Source of the DNA: CBDCYS01 sp965226245
GTDB lineage: Bacteria > Acidobacteriota > Terriglobia > Bryobacterales > UBA6623
DNA: 64,000 nucleotides
Direction: 5' to 3'
Assembly: GCA_965226245.1 (NCBI GenBank)
Contig: CBDDCL010000015.1
Location: 3,162,001 to 3,226,000, forward strand
In this document: positions 55,035-64,000 of the stretch, piece after piece
Position numbering within the stretch: position 1 is the first letter of the stretch
Layout of the letters: each line of letters opens with the position of its first letter
Notes under the pieces: model-generated
What the model saw: the letters and a program-made list of their open reading frames with translations, nothing else
Databases searched by the model: none
What the model was told of the DNA's origin: nothing
Position numbers and translations under genes: made by a program

Positions 55035-55413
55035 CGATTCAACAGGGGAATTGTTCGGAGAGCCGATCTATTCTTACGGCGACCACCAGGCGGTAGAGGA
55101 CGGTGTTTTGGTTGCGCTTCAAGCAGGAGAAAGACCGACACCGTATCGTGTGAGCCGCGGAGCTTGGGAGGAGCTGAAGGAGTACTACAAAGAGAACGGC
55201 TATCCAGAGTACGGTGATCCCGAGTTCAATCGTTTCTTCCTCGCAGAGATCTTGCCCCTGGCACCCTTCGCGAACAAGACCTACGAGCGAGGGGGAATCA
55301 TGAAGCTGTCCTACAAGTTCGAAGTCATCGAGCGGGAGACAAGCGATCCCATTCTTTGGTTGATGCCCAATGAGCTGAATGGTTTGACGTTGATGCGCCC
55401 GGGCGACTACTAG
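55027..55413 (+). CDS. Hypothetical protein (DUF6573-like)
   Basis: The 128-residue product begins SDDSTGELFGEPIYSYGDHQAVEDGVLVAL, resembling the opening of DUF6573-type proteins (I-Y-x-Y followed by A-x-x-D-G-V-L). The GTG at 55027 is favoured because GAGG stands 8-9 bases upstream; an ATG at 55021 is an alternative. It has no signal peptide or helix. Proteins of this kind are found on plasmids and integrated elements, so this pair may be cargo. Confidence 0.5.
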   Translation: MSDDSTGELFGEPIYSYGDHQAVEDGVLVALQAGERPTPYRVSRGAWEELKEYYKENGYPEYGDPEFNRFFLAEILPLAPFANKTYERGGIMKLSYKFEVIERETSDPILWLMPNELNGLTLMRPGDY

Positions 55414-55618
55414 AACCCATCTCACATGACCTACCCCTTCAGCGGTGGAAGTGGTCGGGCGTGGCAGCGTAGGTAAACCCTTGCCGACTACACAGGATCT
55501 AGCCGCCCCTTCGTCGTCTTCGAGGCCGCGTTGGAGAAAGAGAGCTTCACTTGTCCCGGATTGCCGAGCAGACGGCCACGTTCGGCAGTGATTCCAGTTA
55601 AGTCCCTCTTCTGTAACA

Positions 55619-57416
55619 CCTGAATTATGCACTGCGGGTACACCTGAGGAGGGCTGTGCCGCGAGGGACCATTGGGCGACCCCCGAAAACATGGGGTAAT
55701 AAGGTAGGCTGGCAAAGATTTCAGCTTCGCCAGCCAACCCCAAGGAGGTCACCCAAATGGTTACCAAGCGAAAACAGCATAGCTCCAAAAACCCCGCCAA
55801 ACAAGGCCGCGGCGCGACGGCTCCGCAGCCCAATAAAATCGGGGCTTCCACGCCCTATCACTTCCGCGGCAAGAATCTGACTCCCTACGGCGGCCTGCTG
55901 CCGGTCGCCACCCTGCTCGAAAAACTCGGCTTCCAAGAGCTGCTGGAACAAACCCTCAGCGTCAAACGAATCACCCGTGTGATGAGCCTCTACCAGTTTG
56001 TGCTGGCCCTCGTGCTGGGCCTCTATGTCGGCTTTGCGCGGCTCAACCAACTCCGCTTCATCGCGCGCGACCCCATCCTGACCGGCATCTTGCAAGTGAC
56101 GCGGCTGCCGCCGCAATCCACGCTGTGGCGCTTTCTGGCCTCGCTGCATCTCAACGTGGCGCGGCAGATCCTGTCGATGCAGCGCCAACTGCGCGAACGA
56201 GCCTGGGCGGCGGCCAACGTGCGGTTGACCACGGTGACGCTGGACACCGACACCACCGTGCACACCCTCTACGGCCAGCAGATGGGCGGGCGCAAGAGCT
56301 ACAACCCCAAGAACAAGGGCAAGCGCAGCTACCAGCCGATACTGACCTTCCTGGCCGAGACGCGCGAATACCTGATGGGCGGGTTGCACAATGGCGACCG
56401 GCCCACGGGCAAAGAGATCGCGGCGCACCTCGAAAGTGCTTTCCAGGCTTTGCCGGCCAGTGTGAAGCGGATCTTGGCGCGGGCCGATTCCGGCTTTTAT
56501 TGCTGGGAAGCGGTGGCAGCCTACGAACAAGCGCATTGTCAGTTCGTCATCGTGGCGCGCAAGACTAGGCGACTGGTCGAGCAGTTGCAGCAAGCGGAAT
56601 GGAAGCCCTCGCCCCACAGCGACGCTGCGGCGGAGTGCGAATTCCTCTACCAGCCGCAAGGCTGGGGCAGGGCCTGCCGCTTTGTCGCGCTGCGTTATGA
56701 AAAGGAGCCGGAAACCGACGAGGTCGAGCAATATCAGTTGTTTGCAACCAGCGCTTACACCTACCGCGTGTTCGTCACCAACCTCACCGAGCCGATCGCG
56801 GCGGTGGCGTGGTTTTACAACCAGCGGGCTGGGGCGGAGAACCTCATCAAAGAAGCCAACAACGACGCCGGGCTGGCGGCCCATCCTTCGCGCCGCTTTG
56901 ACATGAACCGCAATCACTTTCAGTTGGTCATGCTGGCCTACAACCTCAACTGCTGGCTGCTGCTGTTCCAGCGCGAAGCCGACGCCACCCCGGAGAAGCT
57001 GCGCCACACCACCCTGGCGACGGCGCGGCTGCGCTTTCTGTTCGTGGCGGCCAAGATCTGGCGGCATGCCGGCAGAACGGGCATCAGCTACAGCGATCAG
57101 TACCAGGAGCAGGGCCTGTTCGAGCGGCTGATGCGGCGGCTGCGGGCGATGGCGCCGCCGGGATCGAGCTGCGCGCCGGTGGTGGAGGGTGCGCTGCGTT
57201 GAGGGGCGCTGCGCATAGAATTTTATGCACGGGCCGCAAGCTACTGGGAACATGCCGTTTGCGAGCCCGCTTTTGCCCGCCCGGAATTGGGAGGCGGCTC
57301 AAACCGGGAAGGAAACAGCAGAAAAGACGACTTGCTAAATCACTGAGTTGACACGACTGCCGCTACCGCCACAACTCCATCGGCGATGGCTACGCCGAAC
57401 CTGTGCATAATTCAGG
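55619..57416 (+). mobile_element. IS1380-family element, copy D
   Basis: The element is 1798 bp, bounded by CCTGAATTATGCAC inverted repeats, in the opposite orientation to copies A, B and E. The flanks TAACA and TGCCA do not match. Its right end cuts a DUF547 gene. It appears almost identical to copy A. Confidence 0.88.
55757..57202 (+). CDS. IS1380-family transposase (481 aa), copy D
   Basis: The translated sequence is the same as copy A: DDE residues in TLDTDTTVHTLYG, ARADSGFY and GAENLIKEANND. It is full length with the CCAAGGAGG site before the ATG. Confidence 0.93.
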   Translation: MVTKRKQHSSKNPAKQGRGATAPQPNKIGASTPYHFRGKNLTPYGGLLPVATLLEKLGFQELLEQTLSVKRITRVMSLYQFVLALVLGLYVGFARLNQLRFIARDPILTGILQVTRLPPQSTLWRFLASLHLNVARQILSMQRQLRERAWAAANVRLTTVTLDTDTTVHTLYGQQMGGRKSYNPKNKGKRSYQPILTFLAETREYLMGGLHNGDRPTGKEIAAHLESAFQALPASVKRILARADSGFYCWEAVAAYEQAHCQFVIVARKTRRLVEQLQQAEWKPSPHSDAAAECEFLYQPQGWGRACRFVALRYEKEPETDEVEQYQLFATSAYTYRVFVTNLTEPIAAVAWFYNQRAGAENLIKEANNDAGLAAHPSRRFDMNRNHFQLVMLAYNLNCWLLLFQREADATPEKLRHTTLATARLRFLFVAAKIWRHAGRTGISYSDQYQEQGLFERLMRRLRAMAPPGSSCAPVVEGALR

Positions 57417-57852
57417 TGCCAAAGTGCATGCGCGGTTCATTGTACTGCTTGCGGATGATCTTGTGCTCTAAGTGTTGCAGGCTCATCTTGACGCCACCGG
57501 CCGTGTGGGTCTTGCGAAAAAAGAAACGGCCGAAAGTGCCGCGGACGTTGCGCGTCGGATACTGGTCCACCACGCCGCGTATGACAAACCCGTTATAGGC
57601 GTTCATCCAGTAAGCCAGCTCATGTTCTTTTGTGGGAAACAACTCTGGTCGATTTACTGGGCTCGATTCGCCCAGCATCCGGATATATTCGTCGAGGTCC
57701 TTTCTATTGGCTTTAAGGGCGGCGTAGTCGACCTCGCCAATCTCGTTGACGTACGTTTTCAACACCCGATCCCACACAGAATGGTTGAACACGGCAGCCG
57801 ACAGGGACGTCGATACCAGCAAAGCTAGGCCGAAACTTTGACACAGTCTCAC
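57417..57852 (-). pseudogene. DUF547 protein, C-terminus removed by IS1380
   Basis: A signal peptide (RLCQSFGLALLVSTSLSAA) leads into FNHSVWDRVLKTYVNEIGEVDYAALKANR and LAYWMNAYNGFVIRGVV, the DUF547 core, then FFFRKTHTAGGVKMSLQHLEH. The frame reaches the IS1380 boundary at 57416 after NEPRMHF, where family members normally continue for 80-100 residues. The family is secreted and of unknown function. Confidence 0.8.
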
Positions 57853-58131
57853 TTGCCTCTATCCTCCACGGTTTAATCGTAGTATTTCAGTTACAGGAAC
57901 TGTCGGGCTCAGTGCGAACGCGGACATCCAGGTTCGATAGCGTTCGTCAGGAGTACTATGCGGACCGGCCGGTCGACATGATTCCCCGGTTCTCCAGACC
58001 ATAGTCCCGGCGTCCGCCTCCGAGCCATCCCGGCGCTGCCAGCAAGGCAGTCTCAATTAGACCGCCTCCGAACCCGCGAGTCAAGCTCACACCACAACGC
58101 AGTACTTCGCCGCGATATTTCCGCTCCGTCG

Positions 58132-58857
58132 GTGTTGCCCAGAGGCCCCCTTGTCCTCAGCAAGGGCATCGCGCGCGTGGTGGCGGTCGGCGCACCGCAC
58201 CATGTCACCCAGCGGGGCGACAACCGCCAAAAAGTCTTCTTCTCAGCCGCCGGCCGGCGGATCTACTTGTCGCTTCTCGGCAGTCACTGTCGGCGCTGGG
58301 AACTCACGCTGCTCGGCTATTGCTTGATGCCGCATCACGTCCATCTGGTGGCTGTGCCCGAACAGTGGCAGTCGCTGGCCAAGGCTATTGGCCGCACCAA
58401 CTACGACTATGCGGTTTACCTGAACGGACGCCGGCGGCGCAGCGGGCATGTTTGGCAAAATCGTTTCTATTCAACAAGTTTGAGCCGAGATCACCTGGTC
58501 GCGGCGCTGCGCTATGTCGATCTGAACCCGCTTCGTGCCCGCCTTGTCGTTGAGGCGGTGAGCTACGAATGGTCGAGTGCGGCGTCCCATCTGAGCGGGA
58601 AGGACCCGGCGGGCCGGCTCGATCAGGAGGCTTGGCGTGAGGTGTGTCCTCTCAACGAGAGGGGGGAGGTGTTGGCGGCGGCGGCGCCGGACGAGCAACT
58701 CGCCGAGCGGTTGCGCCAGGCGACGCGGACGGGTCGCCCGCTAGGCAGTTGGGAGTTCATCTCGGCGCTCGAAGGGCGTCTGCAGAGAGCGCTGGCGCGG
58801 CAAAAACCAGGACCAGCGCCGCCAAAACCCCTCGCTGCCGCTGCAAAAACGAGTTAA
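58132..58857 (+). CDS. REP-associated tyrosine transposase (RAYT, Y1 HUH type)
   Basis: The product has up to 241 residues. The conserved start ARVVAVGAPHHVTQRGDNRQ is followed by the HUH motif in CLMPHHVHLVA and the nucleophilic tyrosine region NYDYAVYLN. LVAALRYVDLNPLRARLV is another family block. RAYTs are single-strand transposases tied to REP hairpins. No REP array was recognised beside it. The TTG start is uncertain; translation may begin nearer the ARVV segment. A C-terminal fragment of a related gene lies at 13.8-13.96 kb. Confidence 0.88.
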   Translation: MLPRGPLVLSKGIARVVAVGAPHHVTQRGDNRQKVFFSAAGRRIYLSLLGSHCRRWELTLLGYCLMPHHVHLVAVPEQWQSLAKAIGRTNYDYAVYLNGRRRRSGHVWQNRFYSTSLSRDHLVAALRYVDLNPLRARLVVEAVSYEWSSAASHLSGKDPAGRLDQEAWREVCPLNERGEVLAAAAPDEQLAERLRQATRTGRPLGSWEFISALEGRLQRALARQKPGPAPPKPLAAAAKTS

Positions 58858-58935
58858 GGTGACTGTCCCACAGCGGGCCACAGCGGGCCCCACTACGCGG
58901 ACAGAGGGCGCACCATCGTGAGCGGCCGCCACGCC

Positions 58936-59082
58936 GGCCGAGGCCACGACAATCCAAACAGGGACGCGCGAATGACTGGAATCGCTCTAACCGCACAAAA
59001 CCGGCAAGACCTGCTGGCATTCCTTCGCGCCCTGACCGATACGGAAGTCATTCACGATTCCAGATTCCCCAACCCCTGGTAA
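58936..59082 (+). pseudogene. Cytochrome c peroxidase-like (MauG family), C-terminal fragment
   Basis: The frame reads GRGHDNPNRDARMTGIALTAQNRQDLLAFLRALTD and ends NPW, the usual last segment of di-haem cytochrome c peroxidase/MauG proteins (N-P-N-x-D-x-R-M ... L-T-x-x-x-x-x-D-L-x-A-F-L-x-A-L-T). The haem motifs are gone. Confidence 0.6.
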
Positions 59083-59172
59083 GGCGGACCTCGGCCTCTA
59101 TCTTCCAACGCAATGCGGTCTAGCGCTAGTTCCCATACGCAGGAAGAAAGCTGTGGATCGGCTATTCCAGTC

Positions 59173-61053
59173 CTAGCCCGACTTTCGCAAAATCGGGCCT
59201 CCTTGGCTCAGGCGGCAGGCCTCACGCTTGGGCCGGACACATCCCGAGTCCTAGATGAAAGAAGTGTCGGCATCCAGCGCTCCAGCTCGAAGATCTTGAC
59301 CGCCTGGCGTTGCTCGGCGCTCAAATCCGGCGCCAGCATCACCGTGGCACGGCGACCACGCTGCTTGGTGCTCACCCGCACCAAAGTGGCTTTCACCTCC
59401 GCCAGTGTCTTCATCATGCTCAGCGCCGACTGCCGCGTGCCCAGCGCCAAGCAAACCAGGCTGACCAGCGTCAGGCCGATCACGGTGGCGAACGTGTGCA
59501 AGCGCAACGAACTGTCGGCCCATTGGTGGGAAGGACCCCAGGGCACGAGTCCTCCCTGCTTGGCCCGGTGGAACAGTTCCTGCACCTTCCACTGGCCCCG
59601 GAAAGCGTACACGATTCGGCCGCTGCTCCAGACATGACGGTCGGTGCACAACACGCGCCGGCCCAGACGCCTGCGCTCCAGCCGGCGCCGTCGTGCCGCA
59701 TCGACATGCCAGTCGAGCGATAGTTGCTTGCCGTTCTGGTTCACCGTGGCCCTCACGAACTCCGCCAGGCGCTCGCGTTGCAGCGTCTTGCGGACCCGCT
59801 CCTCGAGTGCCTCGCGCTGGATGCGGCCACTGGCCGCCCGCCGCTCCAGTTGGCGTAGTTCCACCTTGGCCTGGCGTAGCGCCAGCGCGATTCCCCGCTT
59901 CTGTCCGCGCAGCAGTTCCTGACTCTCCACCACCACCAGAGTGCGCTCCAGGTCGCCAACCTGGGTCCGCAACCGCGCCGCCCGCACGTCCCCCAGTTTC
60001 CCTCCCAGGCGCTTCATCGCTGCTCGCCGGGCGGCCTGCTCCAGGGCCCATTGCGAGGCGCCATGACTCAGCGGCAGCGAGATCAGGCTGTAGTAGCCTT
60101 CGGTGTCCAGGTCGAGTTCCAGTTGTGGAGGACTCCACGAGCCGCCGTCGCGCACCAGGGTGCGGCAGGCGGGAGGGCTGCGTTGCTCCCCCTCGTCCAA
60201 AGCATCGTGCAGCTTGCCCAGGGCATCCCAGCAGGCAGCCAGCACGGACTGCTCCGATCCGTTGCCGGGGTAGCTGCGGTGCAGCAGCGGCACATGCCCC
60301 GTCTCGCTCACCAGCGCCGCCAGTCCCACCACGCGCAGATCTCTGCGCTTGCTCTTGGCGTGGCCGCGCCGCGCCAGTTCTCCTGGCGTGGTGGTCGCGA
60401 TGTGCCTGTCAAAATTGGTTGTGTCGAAGGCCAGCACGTCCGCCGACAACTCGAAGCCGCGGACGGCCGCGCGGGCGATCTCGATCTGCGCCTTCTCGAG
60501 TTGCTCGTCGCTGACCTGCGCGGCCAGCCGCTGAAAGGCTTGCCCGCTGAATGCCGAGCTGCGCAGGCAGGACAGCCGCGGCACACACGATTCCAAGAAA
60601 GCCGCCAAATGGCATTTGGCCGCCGGCGCACAGGCTCGCTGTACAGCTACGGCGAGCACCATCTCGCCCATCGTCGGACCGCCGGCCGGCACCGTGACAC
60701 CACACGCTTGGTCGATGAGCTTGATCAAGTCCAGTTGCTCGGCCACCCAGACCAAAGCGCCCGCGTCACCGACCCGTCGCGTCCCGACGGTGCGCGTCAA
60801 TCCCAAGTCGGCCAGCGGTGGCGGGTCTGCCGGACCTAACACAGCCTGACGCGCAAACGGCCGCTGCCGAGCGGAATCCCACAGCGATTGGGAAGCGATG
60901 CGATACCTCCGGCCTCCCACTTCGCGCTCGAATATATTCATTCTTTCATCTAGCCACATCCGAGCAGAAATGGCAAGCGAAAAGTGCGTCCCCAAAGGCG
61001 TAGAAGGCTCGTCGGCTGGCTCTATCGCTTCAAATTTGCGAAAGTCGGGCTAG
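59173..61053 (-). mobile_element. IS1634-like element (59 kb)
   Basis: The inverted ends CTAGCCCGACTTTCGCAAA lie at 59173 and 61053. Length is 1881 bp. No convincing target duplication is visible. It lies 11 bp from a solo IS-end motif (61065-61091) that shares the CTAGCCCG start. Confidence 0.8.
59208..60941 (-). CDS. IS1634-like transposase
   Basis: The ATG at 60941 (MNIFEREVGGRRYR) gives 577 residues; an in-frame start at 60995 would add 18. The DDE start VLAFDTTNFDRHIATTT (first Asp), the block HVPLLHRSYPGNGSEQSVL, and VQELFHRAKQGGLVPWGP near the C-terminal Glu fit the IS1634/IS4 superfamily. It is distantly related to the transposase at 31544-33277. No frame disruption is seen. Confidence 0.85.
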   Translation of the reverse strand: MNIFEREVGGRRYRIASQSLWDSARQRPFARQAVLGPADPPPLADLGLTRTVGTRRVGDAGALVWVAEQLDLIKLIDQACGVTVPAGGPTMGEMVLAVAVQRACAPAAKCHLAAFLESCVPRLSCLRSSAFSGQAFQRLAAQVSDEQLEKAQIEIARAAVRGFELSADVLAFDTTNFDRHIATTTPGELARRGHAKSKRRDLRVVGLAALVSETGHVPLLHRSYPGNGSEQSVLAACWDALGKLHDALDEGEQRSPPACRTLVRDGGSWSPPQLELDLDTEGYYSLISLPLSHGASQWALEQAARRAAMKRLGGKLGDVRAARLRTQVGDLERTLVVVESQELLRGQKRGIALALRQAKVELRQLERRAASGRIQREALEERVRKTLQRERLAEFVRATVNQNGKQLSLDWHVDAARRRRLERRRLGRRVLCTDRHVWSSGRIVYAFRGQWKVQELFHRAKQGGLVPWGPSHQWADSSLRLHTFATVIGLTLVSLVCLALGTRQSALSMMKTLAEVKATLVRVSTKQRGRRATVMLAPDLSAEQRQAVKIFELERWMPTLLSSRTRDVSGPSVRPAA

Positions 61054-61064
61054 AGCCCGGTCTT

Positions 61065-61091
61065 GGCCCGCATTTCTCACCACCTGACGGC
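61065..61091 (-). repeat. Solo IS-end-like motif, copy 3
   Basis: On the minus strand the sequence reads CCGTCAG followed by GGTGAGAAATGCGGGC, matching the motifs at 13.5 and 45.9 kb. Confidence 0.5.
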
Positions 61092-61216
61092 CGAAGCACG
61101 CGATAGCGCACGGCATGTTCGACTCCTGAGTTTGGGCTCCGTCCCCCAACTCGCCGAACTCCCGTCCGGGTTAGGGGATGACTTATACGCTATAATTTCA
61201 CATCGCAGCAAATAGG

Positions 61217-61411
61217 ATGGAAACAATGAATCTGAGCCCCAGCGAGGCTATCCGGGCCTTTCACCACCGTGCTCGACAAAGGGCGATCCGGCCTCGAGGC
61301 GTCGGCTTTTCCGAGTCAGTAGACTACATCATTCGCCTGCGAGGGACCTACGACCAGATCTATCAGCTCCGTGACAGCGTTGGTAGCATTCCTCCCTCTC
61401 CCAAACAGTAA
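61217..61411 (+). pseudogene. N-terminal part of the methyltransferase gene, or small separate protein
   Basis: The 64-residue product ends IIRLRGTYDQIYQLRDSVGSIPPSPKQ. In related polysaccharide methyltransferases a similar D-x-I-Y-x-L-R-x-S-V-G-x-I-P-P segment leads directly into the R-L-V-R-L-V helix that opens the next frame. A stop and a frame change at 61409-61414 separate them, so I suspect a frameshift in one gene. Confidence 0.5.
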
Positions 61412-61413
61412 CG

Positions 61414-62400
61414 TTGCGCGCCTCCGTGGGGCGTCGGCTGGTTCGCCTCGTTCAGCGAATGCTCTTTTGGTACACACCTCAGATCAACCGGTTTAATGGC
61501 GCTGTGACGGCGTCGGTCGAAGCCTTGTGCATTACTCTAGAGAAACTATTCTCCAATCAGATGCGCCTCTGGGAAGAAGTTCAAACACTGCATAAAGAGA
61601 TCCAGAAGTTCAACGCCCAAAACGCGCTCATCCAGGGCCGCTTGCAAAGCGAGACGCACGCGTCCAGCCAACCTAGACAGCGGAACTCAGCAGACAACCC
61701 TTCTGTTCAGGTGCCACTCCCTCCCGACTTCACGTTTCGGCTGCAAGACCGTTTTCGTGGATCTGAGGAGGAGACCAAGAACAAGCTCCGCAAACACCTT
61801 GACACACTACAAGACTTACGCCCTTCAGCCCTCAACCGACCTTGGCTCGACATCGGAACCGGGCGCGGAGAGTGGGTTGAACTGGCGAAAGTCTCGGGCC
61901 ATTCGATTACCGGAATCGATGTCAACCCTGTTGCGGGAAAGTACTGCTCCAGCCGCGGACTGCCCGTCATTCAATCCGAAGCCCTCGCTTACCTGCGCTC
62001 GCAATCTGAAGAGTCGTATTCGGTAGTCACGTTGTTCCATGTCATTGAGCACTGGAGCCTCCCCAATTGCCTCGAAGTGCTCCGCGAAATACGGCGGGTG
62101 CTCTCAGACGACGGATTTCTACTTATCGAGACTCCTCACCCCGGACATGTAATGACCGCCACTGAGTCTTTCTGGATCGATCCGACACATCAGCGCCCCA
62201 TCCCGATCCAGCTGCTCCAGTTTACGGTTGAGTATGCAGGCTTGACCGTTGAATCTTCAGGGGAGATCAACGAGGCTGGTACGCCGGAAGGAAATCCCTA
62301 TGGCTCGCTGCCCTTCTTGGCTCACCTTAACCGTCGTTTTTACGGCCCACAAGACTACTTCCTCCTTGCCCGCCGGGCAGGAGATCGACGGCAACAATGA
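61414..62400 (+). CDS. SAM-dependent methyltransferase with N-terminal coiled coil
   Basis: The 328-residue product starts at TTG. The first 110 residues are amphipathic and coiled-coil-like (LVRLVQRMLFWYTPQINRFN, EALCITLEKLFSNQM). A class I methyltransferase domain follows: LDIGTGRGEWVELA (motif I), GIDVNPVAGKYC, LFHVIEHWSLP and LSDDGFLLIETPHPGH. Proteins of this build occur in O-antigen and exopolysaccharide clusters. The stop overlaps the glycosyltransferase start (ATGA), showing an operon. The true start may lie in the preceding frame at 61217. Confidence 0.8.
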   Translation: MRASVGRRLVRLVQRMLFWYTPQINRFNGAVTASVEALCITLEKLFSNQMRLWEEVQTLHKEIQKFNAQNALIQGRLQSETHASSQPRQRNSADNPSVQVPLPPDFTFRLQDRFRGSEEETKNKLRKHLDTLQDLRPSALNRPWLDIGTGRGEWVELAKVSGHSITGIDVNPVAGKYCSSRGLPVIQSEALAYLRSQSEESYSVVTLFHVIEHWSLPNCLEVLREIRRVLSDDGFLLIETPHPGHVMTATESFWIDPTHQRPIPIQLLQFTVEYAGLTVESSGEINEAGTPEGNPYGSLPFLAHLNRRFYGPQDYFLLARRAGDRRQQ

Positions 62401-62644
62401 GCGCGAACAGAGCTGAGAGAATTGCTGAGAATCAACCCCTTCGCGGCTCCGCGAAACCCGTTCCCGGGGCTCGTAGCAGCTGCCTCTCTGTCGCGGTGTT
62501 TACACCGCTGCCGCCTGCAAGCACTGGCACGGCGGATTATGCCGAGGCGCTAATTCGGGAGCTTGAGACAAGGCTTGATCTGACAGTCTTCACGAAAATC
62601 CCGCAGCGGTTCGACGCCAAGTCATATGACGCAGTCTTATACCA
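62397..62644 (+). pseudogene. Glycosyltransferase, N-terminal fragment cut by IS1380
   Basis: After about 30 leader residues the frame reads LSVAVFTPLPPASTGTADYAEALIRELETRLDLTVFT and DAVLYHL, the start of a GT4-like glycosyltransferase (F-T-P-x-P-P-x-x-T-G-x-A-D-Y motif). It ends at the IS1380 end at 62645. The acceptor and nucleotide-sugar domains are missing. Confidence 0.75.
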
Positions 62645-62881
62645 CCTGAATTATGCACAGGTTCGGCGTAGCCATCGCCGATGGAGTTGTGTTTACACCG
62701 CTGCCGCCTGCAAGCACTGGCACGGCGGATTATGCCGAGGCGCTAATTCGGGAGCTTGAGACAAGGCTTGATCTGACAGTCTTCACGAAAATCCCGCAGC
62801 GGTTCGACGCCAAGTCATATGACGCAGTCTTATACCACCTGAATTATGCACAGGTTCGGCGTAGCCATCGCCGATGGAGTT
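62496..62881 (+). repeat. 193-bp direct tandem duplication at the IS junction
   Basis: Units 62496-62688 and 62689-62881 appear identical. Each has part of the glycosyltransferase (from about VFTPLPPAS to VLYHL) plus the first 44 bp of the IS1380 end. The word GTG occurs at the unit borders, a possible microhomology. Confidence 0.92.
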
Positions 62882-64000
62882 GTGGCGGTAGCGGCAGTCG
62901 TGTCAACTCAGTGATTTAGCAAGTCGTCTTTTCTGCTGTTTCCTTCCCGGTTTGAGCCGCCTCCCAATTCCGGGCGGGCAAAAGCGGGCTCGCAAACGGC
63001 ATGTTCCCAGTAGCTTGCGGCCCGTGCATAAAATTCTATGCGCAGCGCCCCTCAACGCAGCGCACCCTCCACCACCGGCGCGCAGCTCGATCCCGGCGGC
63101 GCCATCACCCGCAGCCGCCGCATCAGCCGCTCGAACAGGCCCTGCTCCTGGTACTGATCGCTGTAGCTGATGCCCGTTCTGCCGGCATGCCGCCAGATCT
63201 TGGCCGCCACGAACAGAAAGCGCAGCCGCGCCGTCGCCAGGGTGGTGTGGCGCAGCTTCTCCGGGGTGGCGTCGGCTTCGCGCTGGAACAGCAGCAGCCA
63301 GCAGTTGAGGTTGTAGGCCAGCATGACCAACTGAAAGTGATTGCGGTTCATGTCAAAGCGGCGCGAAGGATGGGCCGCCAGCCCGGCGTCGTTGTTGGCT
63401 TCTTTGATGAGGTTCTCCGCCCCAGCCCGCTGGTTGTAAAACCACGCCACCGCCGCGATCGGCTCGGTGAGGTTGGTGACGAACACGCGGTAGGTGTAAG
63501 CGCTGGTTGCAAACAACTGATATTGCTCGACTTCGTCGGTTTCCGGCTCCTTTTCATAACGTAGCGCGACAAAGCGGCAGGCCCTGCCCCAGCCTTGCGG
63601 CTGGTAGAGGAATTCGCACTCCGCCGCAGCGTCGCTGTGGGGCGAGGGCTTCCATTCCGCTTGCTGCAACTGCTCGACCAGTCGCCTGGTCTTGCGCGCC
63701 ACGATGACGAACTGACAATGCGCTTGTTCGTAGGCTGCCACCGCTTCCCAGCAATAAAAGCCGGAATCGGCCCGCGCCAAGATCCGCTTCACACTGGCCG
63801 GCAAAGCCTGGAAAGCACTTTCGAGGTGCGCCGCGATCTCTTTGCCCGTGGGCCGGTCGCCATTGTGCAACCCGCCCATCAGGTATTCGCGCGTCTCGGC
63901 CAGGAAGGTCAGTATCGGCTGGTAGCTGCGCTTGCCCTTGTTCTTGGGGTTGTAGCTCTTGCGCCCGCCCATCTGCTGGCCGTAGAGGGTGTGCACGGTG
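62838..64000 (-). mobile_element. IS1380-family element, copy E (runs off the window)
   Basis: The left end is CCTGAATTATGCACAGG at 62838. The element continues beyond the window. Orientation is the same as copy A, and the sequence is very close to A and D. The left flank is TACCA. Confidence 0.9.
63052..64000 (-). CDS. IS1380-family transposase, copy E (partial, 5' end outside window)
   Basis: The last 314 or more residues of the 481-residue transposase are present, including ARADSGFY and GAENLIKEANND. It differs from copy A by a Val in RRLRVMAPPG. The gene is cut only by the window edge. Confidence 0.92.
   Translation of the reverse strand, partial: TVHTLYGQQMGGRKSYNPKNKGKRSYQPILTFLAETREYLMGGLHNGDRPTGKEIAAHLESAFQALPASVKRILARADSGFYCWEAVAAYEQAHCQFVIVARKTRRLVEQLQQAEWKPSPHSDAAAECEFLYQPQGWGRACRFVALRYEKEPETDEVEQYQLFATSAYTYRVFVTNLTEPIAAVAWFYNQRAGAENLIKEANNDAGLAAHPSRRFDMNRNHFQLVMLAYNLNCWLLLFQREADATPEKLRHTTLATARLRFLFVAAKIWRHAGRTGISYSDQYQEQGLFERLMRRLRVMAPPGSSCAPVVEGALR

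Overview
The window is high-GC bacterial DNA, and mobile elements take up a large part of it. A phylum-level guess of Acidobacteriota (Solibacter/Bryobacter-like) rests on family-level impressions only: a Ser/Thr kinase of the beta-propeller-tailed type, an OFA-type MFS permease, M81 and M20 peptidases with signal peptides, small two-helix membrane proteins, and heavy IS load. No rRNA or tRNA gene was seen. The only RNA gene found is a complete tmRNA (51804-52161).

Layout. 0-5 kb: eroded efflux-pump and integrase remnants, then ordinary small genes (two VOC proteins, an SRAP protease, small membrane and hypothetical proteins). 5-9.2 kb: an IS256 element, group II intron debris and an IS1380-type element. 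9.2-13.5 kb: chromosomal genes (sigma-54 activator, FliA-type sigma factor, OFA permease). 13.5-24 kb: an IS scrapyard with IS3, RAYT and IS630 remnants, a cut glycosyltransferase-methyltransferase gene, two full and one deleted IS1380 copies, two inverted identical IS1595 copies that break membrane-protein genes, and an acyl-CoA ligase stump. 24.5-27 kb: a truncated histidine kinase and a VOC lipoprotein. 27-36.7 kb: a hydantoinase/oxoprolinase operon (hyuB-hyuB-hyuA, minus strand) destroyed by a 188-bp MITE, an ISKra4 element that itself carries an IS1634 element, an IS256 element and several frameshifts. 38-39.3 kb: a kinase cut by the same IS256. 40.4-52.5 kb: the best-preserved chromosomal block (galU, M81 and M20 peptidases, EVE protein, pgpA, NHL protein, cinA, an MgtE-N/CBS protein, a duplicated and broken NRAMP gene, ssrA). 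52.7-64 kb: more IS elements, a DUF547 stump, a RAYT gene, a cytochrome fragment, and a methyltransferase-glycosyltransferase pair cut by the last IS1380 copy.

How it fits together. The functional genes are mostly housekeeping or catabolic. I did not recognise a CRISPR array, a known defence system or a new multi-gene system with confidence. What the sequence does show clearly is a layered record of transposition. Several target-site duplications let the original genes be re-read in frame: 8 bp for IS1595, 9 bp for ISKra4, about 6 bp for IS1634, 5 bp for the MITE and 5 bp for the deleted IS1380. None of the three full-length IS1380 copies whose two ends lie in the window, and none of the three IS256 elements, has matching flanks, which points to recombination or deletion at those elements. 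Unrecognised candidates for new biology are the pair of convergent membrane proteins at 17.3-21.3 kb and the two overlapping small genes at 54.9-55.4 kb. All family calls are from reading motifs and were not checked by database search.
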